Virus record (IMG/VR): IMGVR_UViG_3300028592_000017
Location: 1-52,083 of that record
Length of the DNA stretch: 52,083 nt
Origin: a virus
Strand: one strand, 5' to 3'
Shown here: positions 40,895 to 49,222 of the stretch, piece by piece
Layout of the letters: the number at the start of each line of letters is the position of its first letter
Numbering within the stretch: the first letter of the stretch is position 1
The notes under the pieces: generated by a model
What the model was told of the DNA's origin: nothing
What the model saw: the letters and a program-made list of their open reading frames with translations, nothing else
The model's database searches: none
Made by a program: the position numbers and the translations under genes

Positions 40895-40954
40895 GTCATG
40901 ATATGCAGACAGTATAGCACAGATGTAGCACTTTCTTGTCACGATATGTAGACA
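40895..40954 (-). promoter_or_regulatory. Direct repeats around the parM-like promoter
   Basis: Two 17-bp copies differing at two positions (GTCAyGATATGyAGACA) lie at 40895-40911 and 40938-40954, 43 bp apart. They flank a minus-strand TATACT -10 element at about 40911-40916. This is a likely autoregulation site for the ParR-like protein or a small centromere. Confidence 0.7.
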
Positions 40955-40972
40955 CATCGTTACAATGTGGCG

Positions 40973-41608
40973 CTAGCCGCCGGAGACATCAATCAGGATG
41001 CGCTTGAAGTTCATTCCATCATAGATTGGAATGAGGTCATCGGGCTGGACGCGCGCATTGTAGTGCTCCTCACCACGCGGCCGATAGCGGAGCTCCCAGC
41101 GATCGCCACACTCGGCAACGCGAAGCAGGATTGAGCCGAACACCTCCTCCTCATAGACTTTCTGATACCGGCCAGCGACACAGATGGTCTTTTCGGTCAT
41201 CAAGGACTTCTCGAGGTGTGTCACCCGCCCTGGCGCGGTCTGGCCTTGCATGATCGCCTTCATCTCGCGGACGCTTTCAAGGAACTCATTGAAGAGCGCG
41301 TCGCTCATGGGCGCGGCCTTGGCCTGGGGCGTTGCCGGCGGAGCCGGGCGCCGAGGCGGAGAGTCATCGCGATCGGGCTGCACGCACCCGTTCGGCATGA
41401 TGAAGTAGCGCTTCTCCAGCTTCTCGATGTAGGCGACGAGCGACCGCATGTACCCGTTCGCCCCAAGCACAAACTCCAGCAGGGTGGTGTGCTGCTCGGG
41501 CGTCAGAGCATCGACGTAGAGCTCCACCCCGGTATCGGATTGCAAAACCGTCACGGCGGGGAGTTGGTCCAGACGGGCTTTGATGTCCTCAATATTTGGT
41601 CGGTCCAT
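40973..41608 (-). CDS. Phage protein of paired paralogues (211 aa)
   Basis: It starts MDRPNIEDIKARLDQL and contains NGYMRSLVAYIEKLEKRYF. The adjacent gene at 41619 has the same opening (MDRPNLESIKAR) and the same IAYIEELE helix, so the two are paralogues with different C-terminal domains. The C-terminal half here is beta-rich (TICVAGRYQKVYEEEVFGS). AAGGAGG precedes ATG 41608. Function unknown. Confidence 0.65.
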   Translation of the reverse strand: MDRPNIEDIKARLDQLPAVTVLQSDTGVELYVDALTPEQHTTLLEFVLGANGYMRSLVAYIEKLEKRYFIMPNGCVQPDRDDSPPRRPAPPATPQAKAAPMSDALFNEFLESVREMKAIMQGQTAPGRVTHLEKSLMTEKTICVAGRYQKVYEEEVFGSILLRVAECGDRWELRYRPRGEEHYNARVQPDDLIPIYDGMNFKRILIDVSGG

Positions 41609-41618
41609 CAGGTCCTCC

Positions 41619-42392
41619 TTATTCCGGCCAGTGCCAGGTGCCGGGCGTTGCGTCCGAGCTGCGGGTAACGTCGAGCCGAATGAACGCGCCGAGCTGGTTG
41701 AACACATGCAGGTCCAGCGTGATCACCTCGACGCCGGGTCCGTTGCCGCCCGGCGTGCTGCGCACCTCGATCACGGTGGCCGGCCGATGGGCGCCCTCGG
41801 GGTACTCGCCCTCCAGGCCGCGGAGCACGTAGTGGACGGTGTCGCCGGCCTCGGGCATATCCTCCTCGTCGATACCGGTCTCGAAGAGGTTGATTTCCTC
41901 CAGGTTGTCCAGCGACGGATAGGGATGGGCAAACTCGACCGGCGGACGGTTCAACCACGTGTCGCGGGCTTCACGCATCGCCCCACGTAGCACGCCCTCG
42001 CGGACCTCGTCGGGGATTGGGCCAGGATCAGGCCAATTGCTGAGCACAACGCGCGGCTCGATGCTGATCTCCTGCGGCTTCCGCCCACGATACCACGCAG
42101 TCAGCGCCTCCCACCGCTCGGGCGTCATCACCATCAGCTCGTCGTACCACATCATGCCGCCTGCCGCCTGGACGAGCTGGTGCAGACGGTCGCGGCCCTC
42201 CTCCAGCTCCTCGATGTAGGCGATGAGCGCCGGCACATCCTCCCTGGCCAGGCCGGTCACCAGCATGTCGGTGTCATCCGGCTGGGGCGGGACGGACATA
42301 CGAAAATGGTTTGCGTTTTGGGCGACCGCGCAGATCGCTTTGTCGGCGGCCTGGGCGCGGGCCTTGATGGACTCAAGGTTTGGACGATCCAT
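41619..42392 (-). CDS. Phage protein, paralogue of the preceding gene (257 aa)
   Basis: The N-terminal domain MDRPNLESIKARAQA plus VPALIAYIEELEEGRDRLHQ is shared with the gene at 40973. The middle has WYDELMVMTPERWEALTAW. The C-terminus (AGDTVHYVLRGLEGEYPEGA, ATVIEVRSTPGG) looks like a small beta barrel. Such multi-domain early proteins occur in many phages without assigned roles. The start at 42392 is favoured over 42422 by similarity to its paralogue. Confidence 0.65.
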   Translation of the reverse strand: MDRPNLESIKARAQAADKAICAVAQNANHFRMSVPPQPDDTDMLVTGLAREDVPALIAYIEELEEGRDRLHQLVQAAGGMMWYDELMVMTPERWEALTAWYRGRKPQEISIEPRVVLSNWPDPGPIPDEVREGVLRGAMREARDTWLNRPPVEFAHPYPSLDNLEEINLFETGIDEEDMPEAGDTVHYVLRGLEGEYPEGAHRPATVIEVRSTPGGNGPGVEVITLDLHVFNQLGAFIRLDVTRSSDATPGTWHWPE

Positions 42393-42861
42393 GGGGCAGG
42401 TCCTCCGTAGGAGTGTAGTCAAAGGGCGCGCAGCACATACCGCAGAAGGTATCGATACAGGCCGTCCCGCAGCGGGGGCAGACGAGCATTGTGGTGTAGC
42501 CGTGCTGGATGGTCTTAGGGAAGGGGCGCAGCGGGGCGTTCAGCTCGCCGAGCGACACAAGGCGGCCTCCAGCGGTCCAGGTGTAGGGGAGCGGCCGTTT
42601 CTCGGCCATCACCGCCCGCTGCGCTGGGTACCACGCCGCCCGGTCCTCGTCCAGGGCCGCCTGGATGGCATCGGCGATCACCTGCTTCAGGTCCAGCGAC
42701 TCAGACCCGCGCGGCTCGGCCGGCCAGGCCAGCAGCACGTCAAAATCGAACGGGTACCAGGTGAAGGCAATCCAGCCCAGGCAAAGCCGGGAGGTGTAGC
42801 CGCGGCGGAAATACACGCCGCCCCAGGCCCCAACGGAGATCAGCAGGCTCCGAGGTTTCAT
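42373..42861 (-). CDS. Phage protein with C-terminal zinc ribbon (162 aa)
   Basis: It starts MKPRSLLISVGAWGGVYFRR and continues RLCLGWIAFTWYPFDFDVLL, an N-terminal pattern seen in other phage early proteins. The C-terminus has CPRCGTACIDTFCGMCCAPF, a four-Cys zinc ribbon. Its 3' end overlaps the next gene by 20 bp. Function unknown. Confidence 0.65.
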   Translation of the reverse strand: MKPRSLLISVGAWGGVYFRRGYTSRLCLGWIAFTWYPFDFDVLLAWPAEPRGSESLDLKQVIADAIQAALDEDRAAWYPAQRAVMAEKRPLPYTWTAGGRLVSLGELNAPLRPFPKTIQHGYTTMLVCPRCGTACIDTFCGMCCAPFDYTPTEDLPHGSSKP

Positions 42862-43325
42862 GGCTTCACCCAGCTCCAGCGCCCCCAGGACTCCTGCCGC
42901 ACCTGGTCGTAGGTAAAGAGCACCGCCAGGGCGTTCTCATTGGCGCTCAGGAATCCATCGTTCAGCTTGCCATCCGGCTCCAGGCAGTGCTGCTGCACCA
43001 TGTCCTTGAGCGCTTCTTCCAGCTCAAACGCCTTCTGTGCCGGCGAGACGCCGTGGGCCCACTGCACGGTCACCCGCACGGGCGGCGTGCCGGCGCGGGC
43101 CAACATATCGAACTGGATGTAGTTTTTGGCGTTGCCGCGCTCCAGCATCGCCGAGGCCTCGGCGGCCAGGTACGCGATCGCCGGCGAGGTTCCCGTGGCG
43201 GTCATCCCGTCTGCGGTGAATTCCATGTGCGTCCACTCAAACCCCGGCGCTGAGCGCTCGGCGGCAGCAACGGCCAGCCGGCGGTCAATCCACCAGTGGG
43301 CCAGGCGGTCGAGGATAGTTTTCAT
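42858..43325 (-). CDS. Hypothetical protein (155 aa)
   Basis: The gene overlaps both neighbours by 4 bp. The product is alpha/beta with a helical N-terminus (ILDRLAHWWIDRRLAVAAAE) and strands around VRVTVQWAHGVSPAQKAFEL. No family is recognised. Confidence 0.6.
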   Translation of the reverse strand: MKTILDRLAHWWIDRRLAVAAAERSAPGFEWTHMEFTADGMTATGTSPAIAYLAAEASAMLERGNAKNYIQFDMLARAGTPPVRVTVQWAHGVSPAQKAFELEEALKDMVQQHCLEPDGKLNDGFLSANENALAVLFTYDQVRQESWGRWSWVKP

Positions 43326-43582
43326 AGTGCCTCCAGAAGTGCATCGGCTTCATCGCGCAGGCGCTGGAATTTGCTCCAGGCGTGTTGGTAATCCTCCCAG
43401 GCCTTGGGATCAGGGAGTTGCTTGATGAGTGCCTGACTCTTTGCGGCGGCGACCTGGGCGCGGGCGTTCAGGGTGCGAACACGGACCGACCCGATCATCT
43501 GCCGCGATGGCTGGGCCGGCATCAGCGCGATCAGCGCCAGCAGTTCGGCGCGGGTCAGGTCGGATAACGTTGGGAGCTTCAT
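43322..43582 (-). CDS. Hypothetical helical protein (86 aa)
   Basis: A short helical protein (DLTRAELLALIALMPAQPSR, WSKFQRLRDEADALLEAL), overlapping its neighbours by 4 bp. No motif is recognised. Confidence 0.55.
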   Translation of the reverse strand: MKLPTLSDLTRAELLALIALMPAQPSRQMIGSVRVRTLNARAQVAAAKSQALIKQLPDPKAWEDYQHAWSKFQRLRDEADALLEAL

Positions 43583-44358
43583 GCCGCCACCGCCTTCGGC
43601 GCGACCTTCTTCTTCGCTGGCTTGGTCTTGCTGAAGCGCTTCGGATTCGTGCAGGTGCTGAAGTGGCTGACCTCCGTCTTATTGCCCTGGGCGTCCGCAT
43701 CGTAGGGACATGGCTTGTTGTTGGCCGTGCGCCCCCAGACGATGGGCGCATCGCACTCGTCACAGCGAGCCACGCGGGTTGACGGGGCAGCCACTGGCAG
43801 CGGCGTCAGGTCAGGGCGCGGGTCCACAGGCGCAGCGGTGGCCAGGCCGAGCAGCTGGGGCTGGCCAGGGATGCGCAGGGCCGGGAGCTTCTGGCGGCGC
43901 TCGACCAGGCGGGCCGGCAGCTCCCACGACCAGTCGACCGGCAGCTGGGCAAGATCCCAGATCAGGGCATTCGCCTCGTCGATCGCAATCGTGATCCGCG
44001 CGCACGCCGTCGTCAGCTGCTGCTCGGCCACCAGGACCTGGGCCAGCGCATCACCACGGGCCGCTGTGGCCGCTTCCCGGCGCCGCTGGACCTCCCAGCG
44101 CTCGTCATTGGCCAGGCAGGCCGCACGTGCCGCCAGGAGCGTGTGGTAGCGCGTCAGGGTCTCAAGGCTCGCGTGCTCCAGGTGGGTAAAAAAGGCGGCG
44201 TAGGCGCGCGCCAGGGCCTCCTCCTGCTCGATGATGCGCTCCTCAAGGACCTCGCGCGTCCTGGCCGGCTGGCCCAGGCAGCGCGGACACAGCCGCGGCG
44301 CCGTCTCGGCGATGGTTGTGGGGTAGCCGCAGATCGCACAGCTAGTAGCTATCGACAT
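43579..44358 (-). CDS. Zinc-ribbon and coiled-coil protein (259 aa)
   Basis: The N-terminus carries a CAICGYPTTI...RLCPRC zinc ribbon (residues about 7-27). A long helical region follows (about 35-160), with a coiled-coil appearance. A second Cys cluster lies at CDECDAPIVWGRT...CTNPKRF (about 198-235), followed by a Lys-rich tail. It directly follows the replication gene, overlapping its stop, so it may assist replication or load proteins on DNA. Role unknown. Confidence 0.65.
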   Translation of the reverse strand: MSIATSCAICGYPTTIAETAPRLCPRCLGQPARTREVLEERIIEQEEALARAYAAFFTHLEHASLETLTRYHTLLAARAACLANDERWEVQRRREAATAARGDALAQVLVAEQQLTTACARITIAIDEANALIWDLAQLPVDWSWELPARLVERRQKLPALRIPGQPQLLGLATAAPVDPRPDLTPLPVAAPSTRVARCDECDAPIVWGRTANNKPCPYDADAQGNKTEVSHFSTCTNPKRFSKTKPAKKKVAPKAVAA

Positions 44359-47300
44359 CGTGGGCCTCCAGTTCGGTTTGTTGGACGGTCGGGTGGAGTG
44401 CCAGCCAGCGGTCGGCCCAGCGCCGAGCCTCAGTGGCGGCCGCCTCGTCGAGGGCGTAGATGCGGACGCGCTTGCCGAGCCCGACCCGGTGCTGCTTACT
44501 GGTCATTTTGAGGCCAAGCTGGCCCAGAAACGCGGAAACAAACTGCATCGGCTTGAGGTCAATGTCTTTGTTGACGGTCAGACCCAGCAGGCTCCAGATC
44601 TGCGCCCGCTGCCCCTGGATGATGGCCGCAAAGGTGGGCGGGATCGTCACAGTCCGGGATCTCATGTTAATCATGGCTCCGGTTGTGACACCCCCCTTCT
44701 CAGGCTCCTGAACAAACTGGATGTGCTTCAGGATCTCCCGGCGCAGTTTTGCTTGCAGCTGGTAGTTGGCCTTGTCCGGCAGCAGGGCATGGCGCTCCAG
44801 CTCGTCGGCCGCGGCGGCCGCCTCCGGGCTGAGCAGCATGGCCAATCGAGCAGCGTTGCGACGCAGGCCGGCGTCGTCCGCCTTGACCAGGACCTCGGTG
44901 ATGTCGGCCGGCTCGATCTCGTAGAACTGACAGAGGTCGTACTGCTTGAGCTGGGCCATTTCCTCAGCGGTGTGGGTCTGCTTCTGACGTAGCTCCTTGG
45001 CCTCGTAGCCCGCCAGTGGGGTAACCGTGCGCAACTGCTGGACGTGCTGCGCGAACACCAGCTCCTTGCCAGCGTTGTAGATCTCGCGGGCCTCGGCCAG
45101 CTCGGCCTGGGTGACGTCATCGGCATGCACCAGCCGGTGGCCGTCAGCATGGGCGGCGGCGTAGAACTGGTCGCGCAGGTTGTTTAGCGAGCGATTGCGC
45201 TCGCTTTCCACATCGGCCCACAGCGCCAGGTACTCGTCATCTTTCGAGTACATCTCGCCGGCGGCGTCAATGCCGATCAGCAGGCCGGTCTCGGTGGCGT
45301 TGCGGACGCACTGCTCTTTCAGCAGCGCGATCGCCGTCGGCTTATCGTGGCGCTGCGAGCTGATCCAGCAGTGGACGGTTTTGGTCTTGGGATGTCGGAC
45401 CCGCCCGGCCTGCTGGAGCATATCGCGGTGGGTGGTCGGCTGGCCGTGGCCAAACACGAACACCGCGTCAAAGTGGACGGTGTCGATCGAGACACCGGTG
45501 CCAAGGCTCGGGCTGTAGACCAGCACGTCCACGTCGCGCACCCGCTCGTTGATGTACTGGATGAACTCCTGGACCTCCGCCTCGGCGCTGTTCTCCCCAT
45601 GGATGCCGAAGGCGCGCACCTCCGGGTATTCCAGCCCGATCGACTGGATCAGGTTCTTGACCATCTTGATGCTATTGGCGGCCACGGCCACCTTCTGGCC
45701 GGAGCGGATGGCCTCGAACAGCGCGGCCTTCAGCTCCGCCTCCAGGTCGTAGGCGACAAAGGTCTTGTCGGCCGGCCGAGCCGTGTTGACGATGGTGTGC
45801 AGCTGATCTGCGCCGAGCACGCGGCTGGCGTAGCCGTGCGTGATCCGGCCGGCGTCCGCGTCGAGGTAGATTACCTGGCCGGCCGTCGTCTGGAAGTGCC
45901 GGAGGTACTCCAGCACGCCGGATCGCTTGGGCTTGACGGTCGAGCCGGTGGCGTGCTGGAGGATCTGCTCCGACTCATCCAAAATGACATAATCAAATTG
46001 CTGGCGGGTCGAGAGTTTCTCGATCGAGTCCAGGCAGATGGCCAGGCGGGTGCAGTCGGTCAGGTCGGCCTGGTCCTCGTCGGTGCCGTTGACCACATCC
46101 TCGTAGTAGGTCAGGCCGAGGCGCTCGGCCATGTTGCGCAACAGGTTGCGGCGGTGGCCGACCACCAGCACCGAGGACTCGGCGGCGAGCCGACGCTTCA
46201 ACAGCTCGGTCTTGCCGGTGCCGATCGGGCTCTTGATAATAATGCCCCGCGCGTCCGGCAGCTCGTGGACCGCCGTGGTGATGTGGCGCGCCTCGACATG
46301 GGTGTGGACCGGCAGCTGATAGGCCGGCTCATCGATCCAGCCGGCGGCGCGGATGTCGTTCATGGCGTGCGCGAAGTTGCCGCCGTGGTCAAACGTCACA
46401 TGGACCTGGAAGGGCGTGGCGCAGGCGCAGGCCCCGCGGCCGTGGTGCAGCGGGTCGTCGAGGTCCCAGATGTAGGCGACGTTCTTCCCCGCGTCGATGA
46501 CGACGCCGGCGGCGTGCTTGCGCGAGCTGTCCGGGTGGCGCATCCGCCGGCCATCCCACAGGTAGCCCACGCGCTCCAGCTCGGCGGCGATGTCGTGGTC
46601 GGCGTTGTAGGCGGCGACGGAGGGGTATTTGCTGGCCGTGTGCTCGGTCGTCCTGCGGGCGGCGCGGTGGATGTGGACGGTGGCGTCGGCGTTGTAGGCG
46701 GCCAGCTCGTCGGCGAAGTCGTCCAGGCTGTAGGTCCGCTCCACGTTGGTCAGCGTCCTGGCCGGCCGGGGCGGCTGGTGCTTATGGTTGAGCGTGCCCG
46801 GGGCGCGGAAGACGCGGGCGGCGTCGCTCAGCTGGTCGACGTGCCAGCCGTATTTGCTGGCCTGCTGCTGGATCGACCACTGCACGGCCTCGACCGCCTC
46901 GACGACGTTGGTCGTCTCGGTCGGGTGGTCGCGGTGCAGGTACCAGTAGGGCTGGATGCCGCCGCCGGTGTGCAGGACAAACGAGGGCGGCGGGAGGTGG
47001 CTGATCAGGTTCATGGCGTCCTGGGTGGTCGGCGGCAGATTGGGCTTGGCGTGCACGCCCTCGCCGGTGTCGATGTCCGCCCAGATGACCGCGATCGAGG
47101 TGACATCGGTGGACATGCCGCGCTTGCCCCGTGGCGGCCGCGCCGCCTGGGTGCCCAAAGAGACATAGACATGGCCGGCCTTGCGCTTGCGCTCGATGAA
47201 GCTGATGGCCTTGTCCAGCTCGTGGCCCTGGAACGGCGTGAACGTGCCGATCTTGGCATCGTCCGGGCGGTCCCAGACGACATACCAGCCCCACGGGTTG

Positions 47301-47401
47301 GGGTGGACGTGGCTGAGCCAGGAGCGCAGGCCGTGCGGGTCGGCGGGAGCGCTCGACGAGCGGCGTGGGCCAGGGGGTGAATCGGCTAGTGCTGCGACCA
47401 T
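44342..47401 (-). CDS. Replication protein: primase (AEP-like) fused to SF2 helicase
   Basis: The 1019-residue protein begins with a primase-polymerase-like domain. WADIDTGEG (Asp109, Asp111) gives the metal site, HTGGGIQPYWYLHRD the His motif, and DAARVFRAPGTLNHK a later conserved segment. The second part is a helicase of the herpesvirus origin-binding/CyRepA1 type: Walker A SPIGTGKT (391-398), Walker B VILDESEQ (475-478) and motif VI QQAGRVRHP (about 664). Such fusions initiate plasmid and phage replication. ATG 47401 has CGGAGGG upstream, preferred over the TTG start at 47425. Confidence 0.85.
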   Translation of the reverse strand: MVAALADSPPGPRRSSSAPADPHGLRSWLSHVHPNPWGWYVVWDRPDDAKIGTFTPFQGHELDKAISFIERKRKAGHVYVSLGTQAARPPRGKRGMSTDVTSIAVIWADIDTGEGVHAKPNLPPTTQDAMNLISHLPPPSFVLHTGGGIQPYWYLHRDHPTETTNVVEAVEAVQWSIQQQASKYGWHVDQLSDAARVFRAPGTLNHKHQPPRPARTLTNVERTYSLDDFADELAAYNADATVHIHRAARRTTEHTASKYPSVAAYNADHDIAAELERVGYLWDGRRMRHPDSSRKHAAGVVIDAGKNVAYIWDLDDPLHHGRGACACATPFQVHVTFDHGGNFAHAMNDIRAAGWIDEPAYQLPVHTHVEARHITTAVHELPDARGIIIKSPIGTGKTELLKRRLAAESSVLVVGHRRNLLRNMAERLGLTYYEDVVNGTDEDQADLTDCTRLAICLDSIEKLSTRQQFDYVILDESEQILQHATGSTVKPKRSGVLEYLRHFQTTAGQVIYLDADAGRITHGYASRVLGADQLHTIVNTARPADKTFVAYDLEAELKAALFEAIRSGQKVAVAANSIKMVKNLIQSIGLEYPEVRAFGIHGENSAEAEVQEFIQYINERVRDVDVLVYSPSLGTGVSIDTVHFDAVFVFGHGQPTTHRDMLQQAGRVRHPKTKTVHCWISSQRHDKPTAIALLKEQCVRNATETGLLIGIDAAGEMYSKDDEYLALWADVESERNRSLNNLRDQFYAAAHADGHRLVHADDVTQAELAEAREIYNAGKELVFAQHVQQLRTVTPLAGYEAKELRQKQTHTAEEMAQLKQYDLCQFYEIEPADITEVLVKADDAGLRRNAARLAMLLSPEAAAAADELERHALLPDKANYQLQAKLRREILKHIQFVQEPEKGGVTTGAMINMRSRTVTIPPTFAAIIQGQRAQIWSLLGLTVNKDIDLKPMQFVSAFLGQLGLKMTSKQHRVGLGKRVRIYALDEAAATEARRWADRWLALHPTVQQTELEAHDVDSY

Positions 47402-47469
47402 GGGGAGACCCTCCGACAAACACAAGAGACCGCCCAGCCATTGCGGCCGCGCGGTTGAGAGGAAGAATA

Positions 47470-47575
47470 TTGATTGACCCTCGTGTTTGTGGTAGTATCT
47501 CGGTTAACAAATTCCCGGCTCGAACTTGGACGAAACGTGACGCTCACCGTGGCCCCGGTGGGCGTTTCTGTTTTA
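47470..47575 (+). ncRNA. Candidate counter-transcribed RNA upstream of the replication gene
   Basis: TTGATT (47470-47475), a 17-bp spacer and TAGTAT (47493-47498) form a moderate rightward promoter. About 40 bp later a 10-bp stem with one G-U pair (47540-47549 and 47556-47565) runs into TTCTGTTTT, an intrinsic terminator. No gene follows rightward. The predicted RNA of about 70 nt is antisense to the leader of the leftward replication mRNA, the layout of plasmid copy-control RNAs. It is a prediction from elements only. Confidence 0.5.
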
Positions 47576-47734
47576 GGGTGCCTCATATAGTCCTCCTTCT
47601 GGGCGTGCGGATGCCGCGCTGGGCGCGGTGCGCAGCGGGCGAGGGTGGTCTTGTTCAGAACTGATCAGGGTAGGGGTTGAGGTGCGACACCGACGCGACT
47701 CGGATGCGACACGCCGGCCTGGGGTGGTGCGACT

Positions 47735-47980
47735 TTAGTGCGACCGGCTCGCCAGCTGGCGTCCGGGGAGTGCGACGGCCAGTGACACGAGGATCGGCAA
47801 TGATGGTCTGGCCAGGCCGATGGGATGCCACTGCGGCTTCTTTGGGTTGAGCCGCTTCCGGCGCCGGCCGAGCCGGCCACCGACCGCGTCGCAGCAGCGG
47901 CAGCGCGCCCAGCGAATTCCATCCAGCTCGCGGATTTCGGCCGGGACGTAGAGCGCCCCGGTGGTTGGGCAGATGTGCAT
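47735..47980 (-). CDS. Small zinc-binding-like protein (81 aa)
   Basis: ATG 47980 follows GGAGG. The product (MHICPTTGALYVPAEIRELD) has a Cys cluster (CPTTG then CRCCDA), followed by a basic segment (GRLGRRRKRLNPKKPQW). The overlapping opposite-frame ORF is low-complexity and is rejected. It lies between the SOS-controlled HTH gene and the replication gene. Function unknown. Confidence 0.5.
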   Translation of the reverse strand: MHICPTTGALYVPAEIRELDGIRWARCRCCDAVGGRLGRRRKRLNPKKPQWHPIGLARPSLPILVSLAVALPGRQLASRSH

Positions 47981-48019
47981 AGCGACCTCCAGGGTAGACG
48001 GAAACATCCAGCGCGCCCA

Positions 48020-48260
48020 GGGCGGCCGGTGAAGGTCAAGGGTATCCAGATTGGATCTGGTGATAGGAGACGAGGGGCGAACCCTCGCAAAATGCCTGCG
48101 CGACGGGGACGTCGCCGGCGAAACACCACAGGCCCGGCGGGCGGACCGTGGGAAACAACCCCCAGCTGGTGGCCGGGGAACCTCTCATGCGGCTGTTAAT
48201 GCGGCCTATGATAAAACAACCTGCACGAAAAATCCAGATCCAGAAAAATGCCAGGGTCAC
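48020..48260 (+). ncRNA. Candidate structured RNA or mobile-element remnant
   Basis: This 240-bp stretch lacks a convincing gene but has many stems: CCAGAT/ATCTGG near 48049, CGAGGG/CCCTCG at about 48072-48088, GCGAC/GTCGC, GGTG/CACC closing a set, and a CCGGGGAACCTCT segment before GCGGC. The plus-strand composition recalled the omega RNA (HEARO) type, but no IscB or TnpB gene is present. This resemblance is from memory and is weak evidence. Confidence 0.25.
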
Positions 48261-48279
48261 TACAGCATGAGCAGGAGCA

Positions 48280-48510
48280 TCAGGAGGGGTGGGAGATGAG
48301 CTTGTAGCGCAGGCGACACCGGTAGTCGCTGGTGATTTTGAGGTAGCCCTCACGATCCATGCGCCGAATGAGCCGCCAGGTGTAGGGTTCCGACAGGTCG
48401 ACAAGCTGTGCGATCTCGCGCACAGTGGCGTTCGGGAGCAAATCGATGGCGGCGAGGATGTCCTCATAGTACTGAGGTATCTTCGTCTCACCCCCAGGGA
48501 TGGTGTTCAT
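48280..48510 (-). CDS. Winged-helix DNA-binding protein (76 aa)
   Basis: The protein has a HTH/winged-helix core: PQYYEDILAAIDLLPNATVR then EIAQLVDLSEPYTWRLIRRM then a wing (YLKITSDYRCRLRY). It is the first gene after the SOS-box promoter and would be expressed on DNA damage. It may regulate the leftward operon or act as an antirepressor. Confidence 0.7.
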   Translation of the reverse strand: MNTIPGGETKIPQYYEDILAAIDLLPNATVREIAQLVDLSEPYTWRLIRRMDREGYLKITSDYRCRLRYKLISHPS

Positions 48511-48772
48511 AGGTGATACTCTCTCTGCCGCGACTTGCTATCATCCCCCCATCATCTAGGTAAAAAGAACTAAAGGAGTTTTATTTCTTTTATTGCCTGA
48601 CTATGGTATGATGCAAATAACGGCGCTACTACGTAGTGACGTTGGCCTTGCCTTGATTGGTAAGGTTGGTGCATGGCGGGGGGCGTGTAGTGTCCGGCAA
48701 AGAAACTGGCACGTCCTCCCCACCCGCTGCTCACTGCTCATGAGCAAAAAGGCTTATTGCCTTTGATGAGCC

Positions 48773-48815
48773 ATTATAACCTACATGCCTTAAGATTTGT
48801 ACGAACACCTGTTCG
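48773..48815 (-). promoter_or_regulatory. SOS (LexA-like) box overlapping a leftward promoter
   Basis: On the minus strand, CGAACAGGTGTTCG (48802-48815) matches the Gram-positive-type LexA consensus CGAAC-N4-GTTCG exactly. It lies just upstream of a perfect -10 TATAAT (48773-48778), with only a weak -35 between, so LexA would block polymerase. It would control the leftward block beginning at 48510. The rest of 48511-48979 holds a hairpin at 48736-48771 and two rightward terminators, but no gene that I can see. Confidence 0.75.
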
Positions 48816-48894
48816 CAAAGCATTACGGCAAAATGACTCCGTAAATTTGTAAGGTTCCAAAGTTGGCTTGTCCGGCTGGCGAATCTGGTTTGTT

Positions 48895-48946
48895 AGGCGG
48901 TTGCGCAGCGAGGACCTCGACAATTCTCACACGACCGCCTGTTTTT
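48895..48946 (+). terminator. Rightward terminator 1
   Basis: AGGCGGT (48895-48901) pairs with ACCGCCT (48934-48940), followed by GTTTTTG. It would stop rightward transcription before the divergent control region. Confidence 0.65.
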
Positions 48947-48973
48947 GTGCCTGCGCTAACGGAGCAGGCAACC

Positions 48974-49016
48974 GCCGGTCTAGCGACTAGTCCTCGCTAG
49001 ACCGGCTTCGCTTTTT
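48974..49016 (+). terminator. Rightward terminator 2
   Basis: A 13-bp perfect stem (48974-48986 and 48994-49006) is followed by TTCGCTTTTT. It also overlaps the 3' end of the leftward HTH gene, whose last codons lie in the stem. It would keep antisense transcription out of that gene. Confidence 0.88.
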
Positions 49017-49198
49017 GATGAGGCATACTCAGCTTCGAAACGCAATACTTCGCGCTCCTCAATAACGACTGGACCTTTCGGGCCTCCTAGCCGGTCTGCC
49101 TTCAACTTTTTCTCTTTGATGAGCTGATAGACGCGCGCTGGAGTTAGGTCTAGTCTCTCGGCCACATCAGGCACCGTCATCGGATTTTCAAAAGCCAT
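48980..49198 (-). CDS. Small HTH regulator or excisionase-like protein (72 aa)
   Basis: Residues about 7-33 form an HTH_17/MerR-like unit (MTVPDVAERLDLTPARVYQL) followed by a short wing-like segment (GPKGPVVIEEREVLRFE). This family includes excisionases and phage regulators. It is transcribed leftward from a promoter within a 17-bp inverted operator that also holds the rightward promoter. It could be the switch repressor or recombination directionality factor. ATG 49198 follows TAGGAGG. Confidence 0.7.
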   Translation of the reverse strand: MAFENPMTVPDVAERLDLTPARVYQLIKEKKLKADRLGGPKGPVVIEEREVLRFEAEYASSKSEAGLARTSR

Positions 49199-49222
49199 AG
49201 AACCCTCCTAGCCGTTTTAGTA

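Noticed and set aside
45347-47380. Very long plus-strand open frame (677 residues) opposite the replication gene
   Set aside because: It is antisense to a protein with clear primase and helicase motifs. Its composition (Val/Gly/Asp/Leu, no domains) is the usual shadow of GC-rich codons.
47665-48129. Minus-strand frame of 154 residues
   Set aside because: Low-complexity Arg/Ser/Pro/Ala sequence. It overlaps the better small Cys-rich gene at 47735-47980 and the structured stretch.
48051-48299. Plus-strand frame of 82 residues
   Set aside because: It reads through the stem-rich stretch, has no ribosome binding site and shows no domain. It is probably a by-product of structured RNA.
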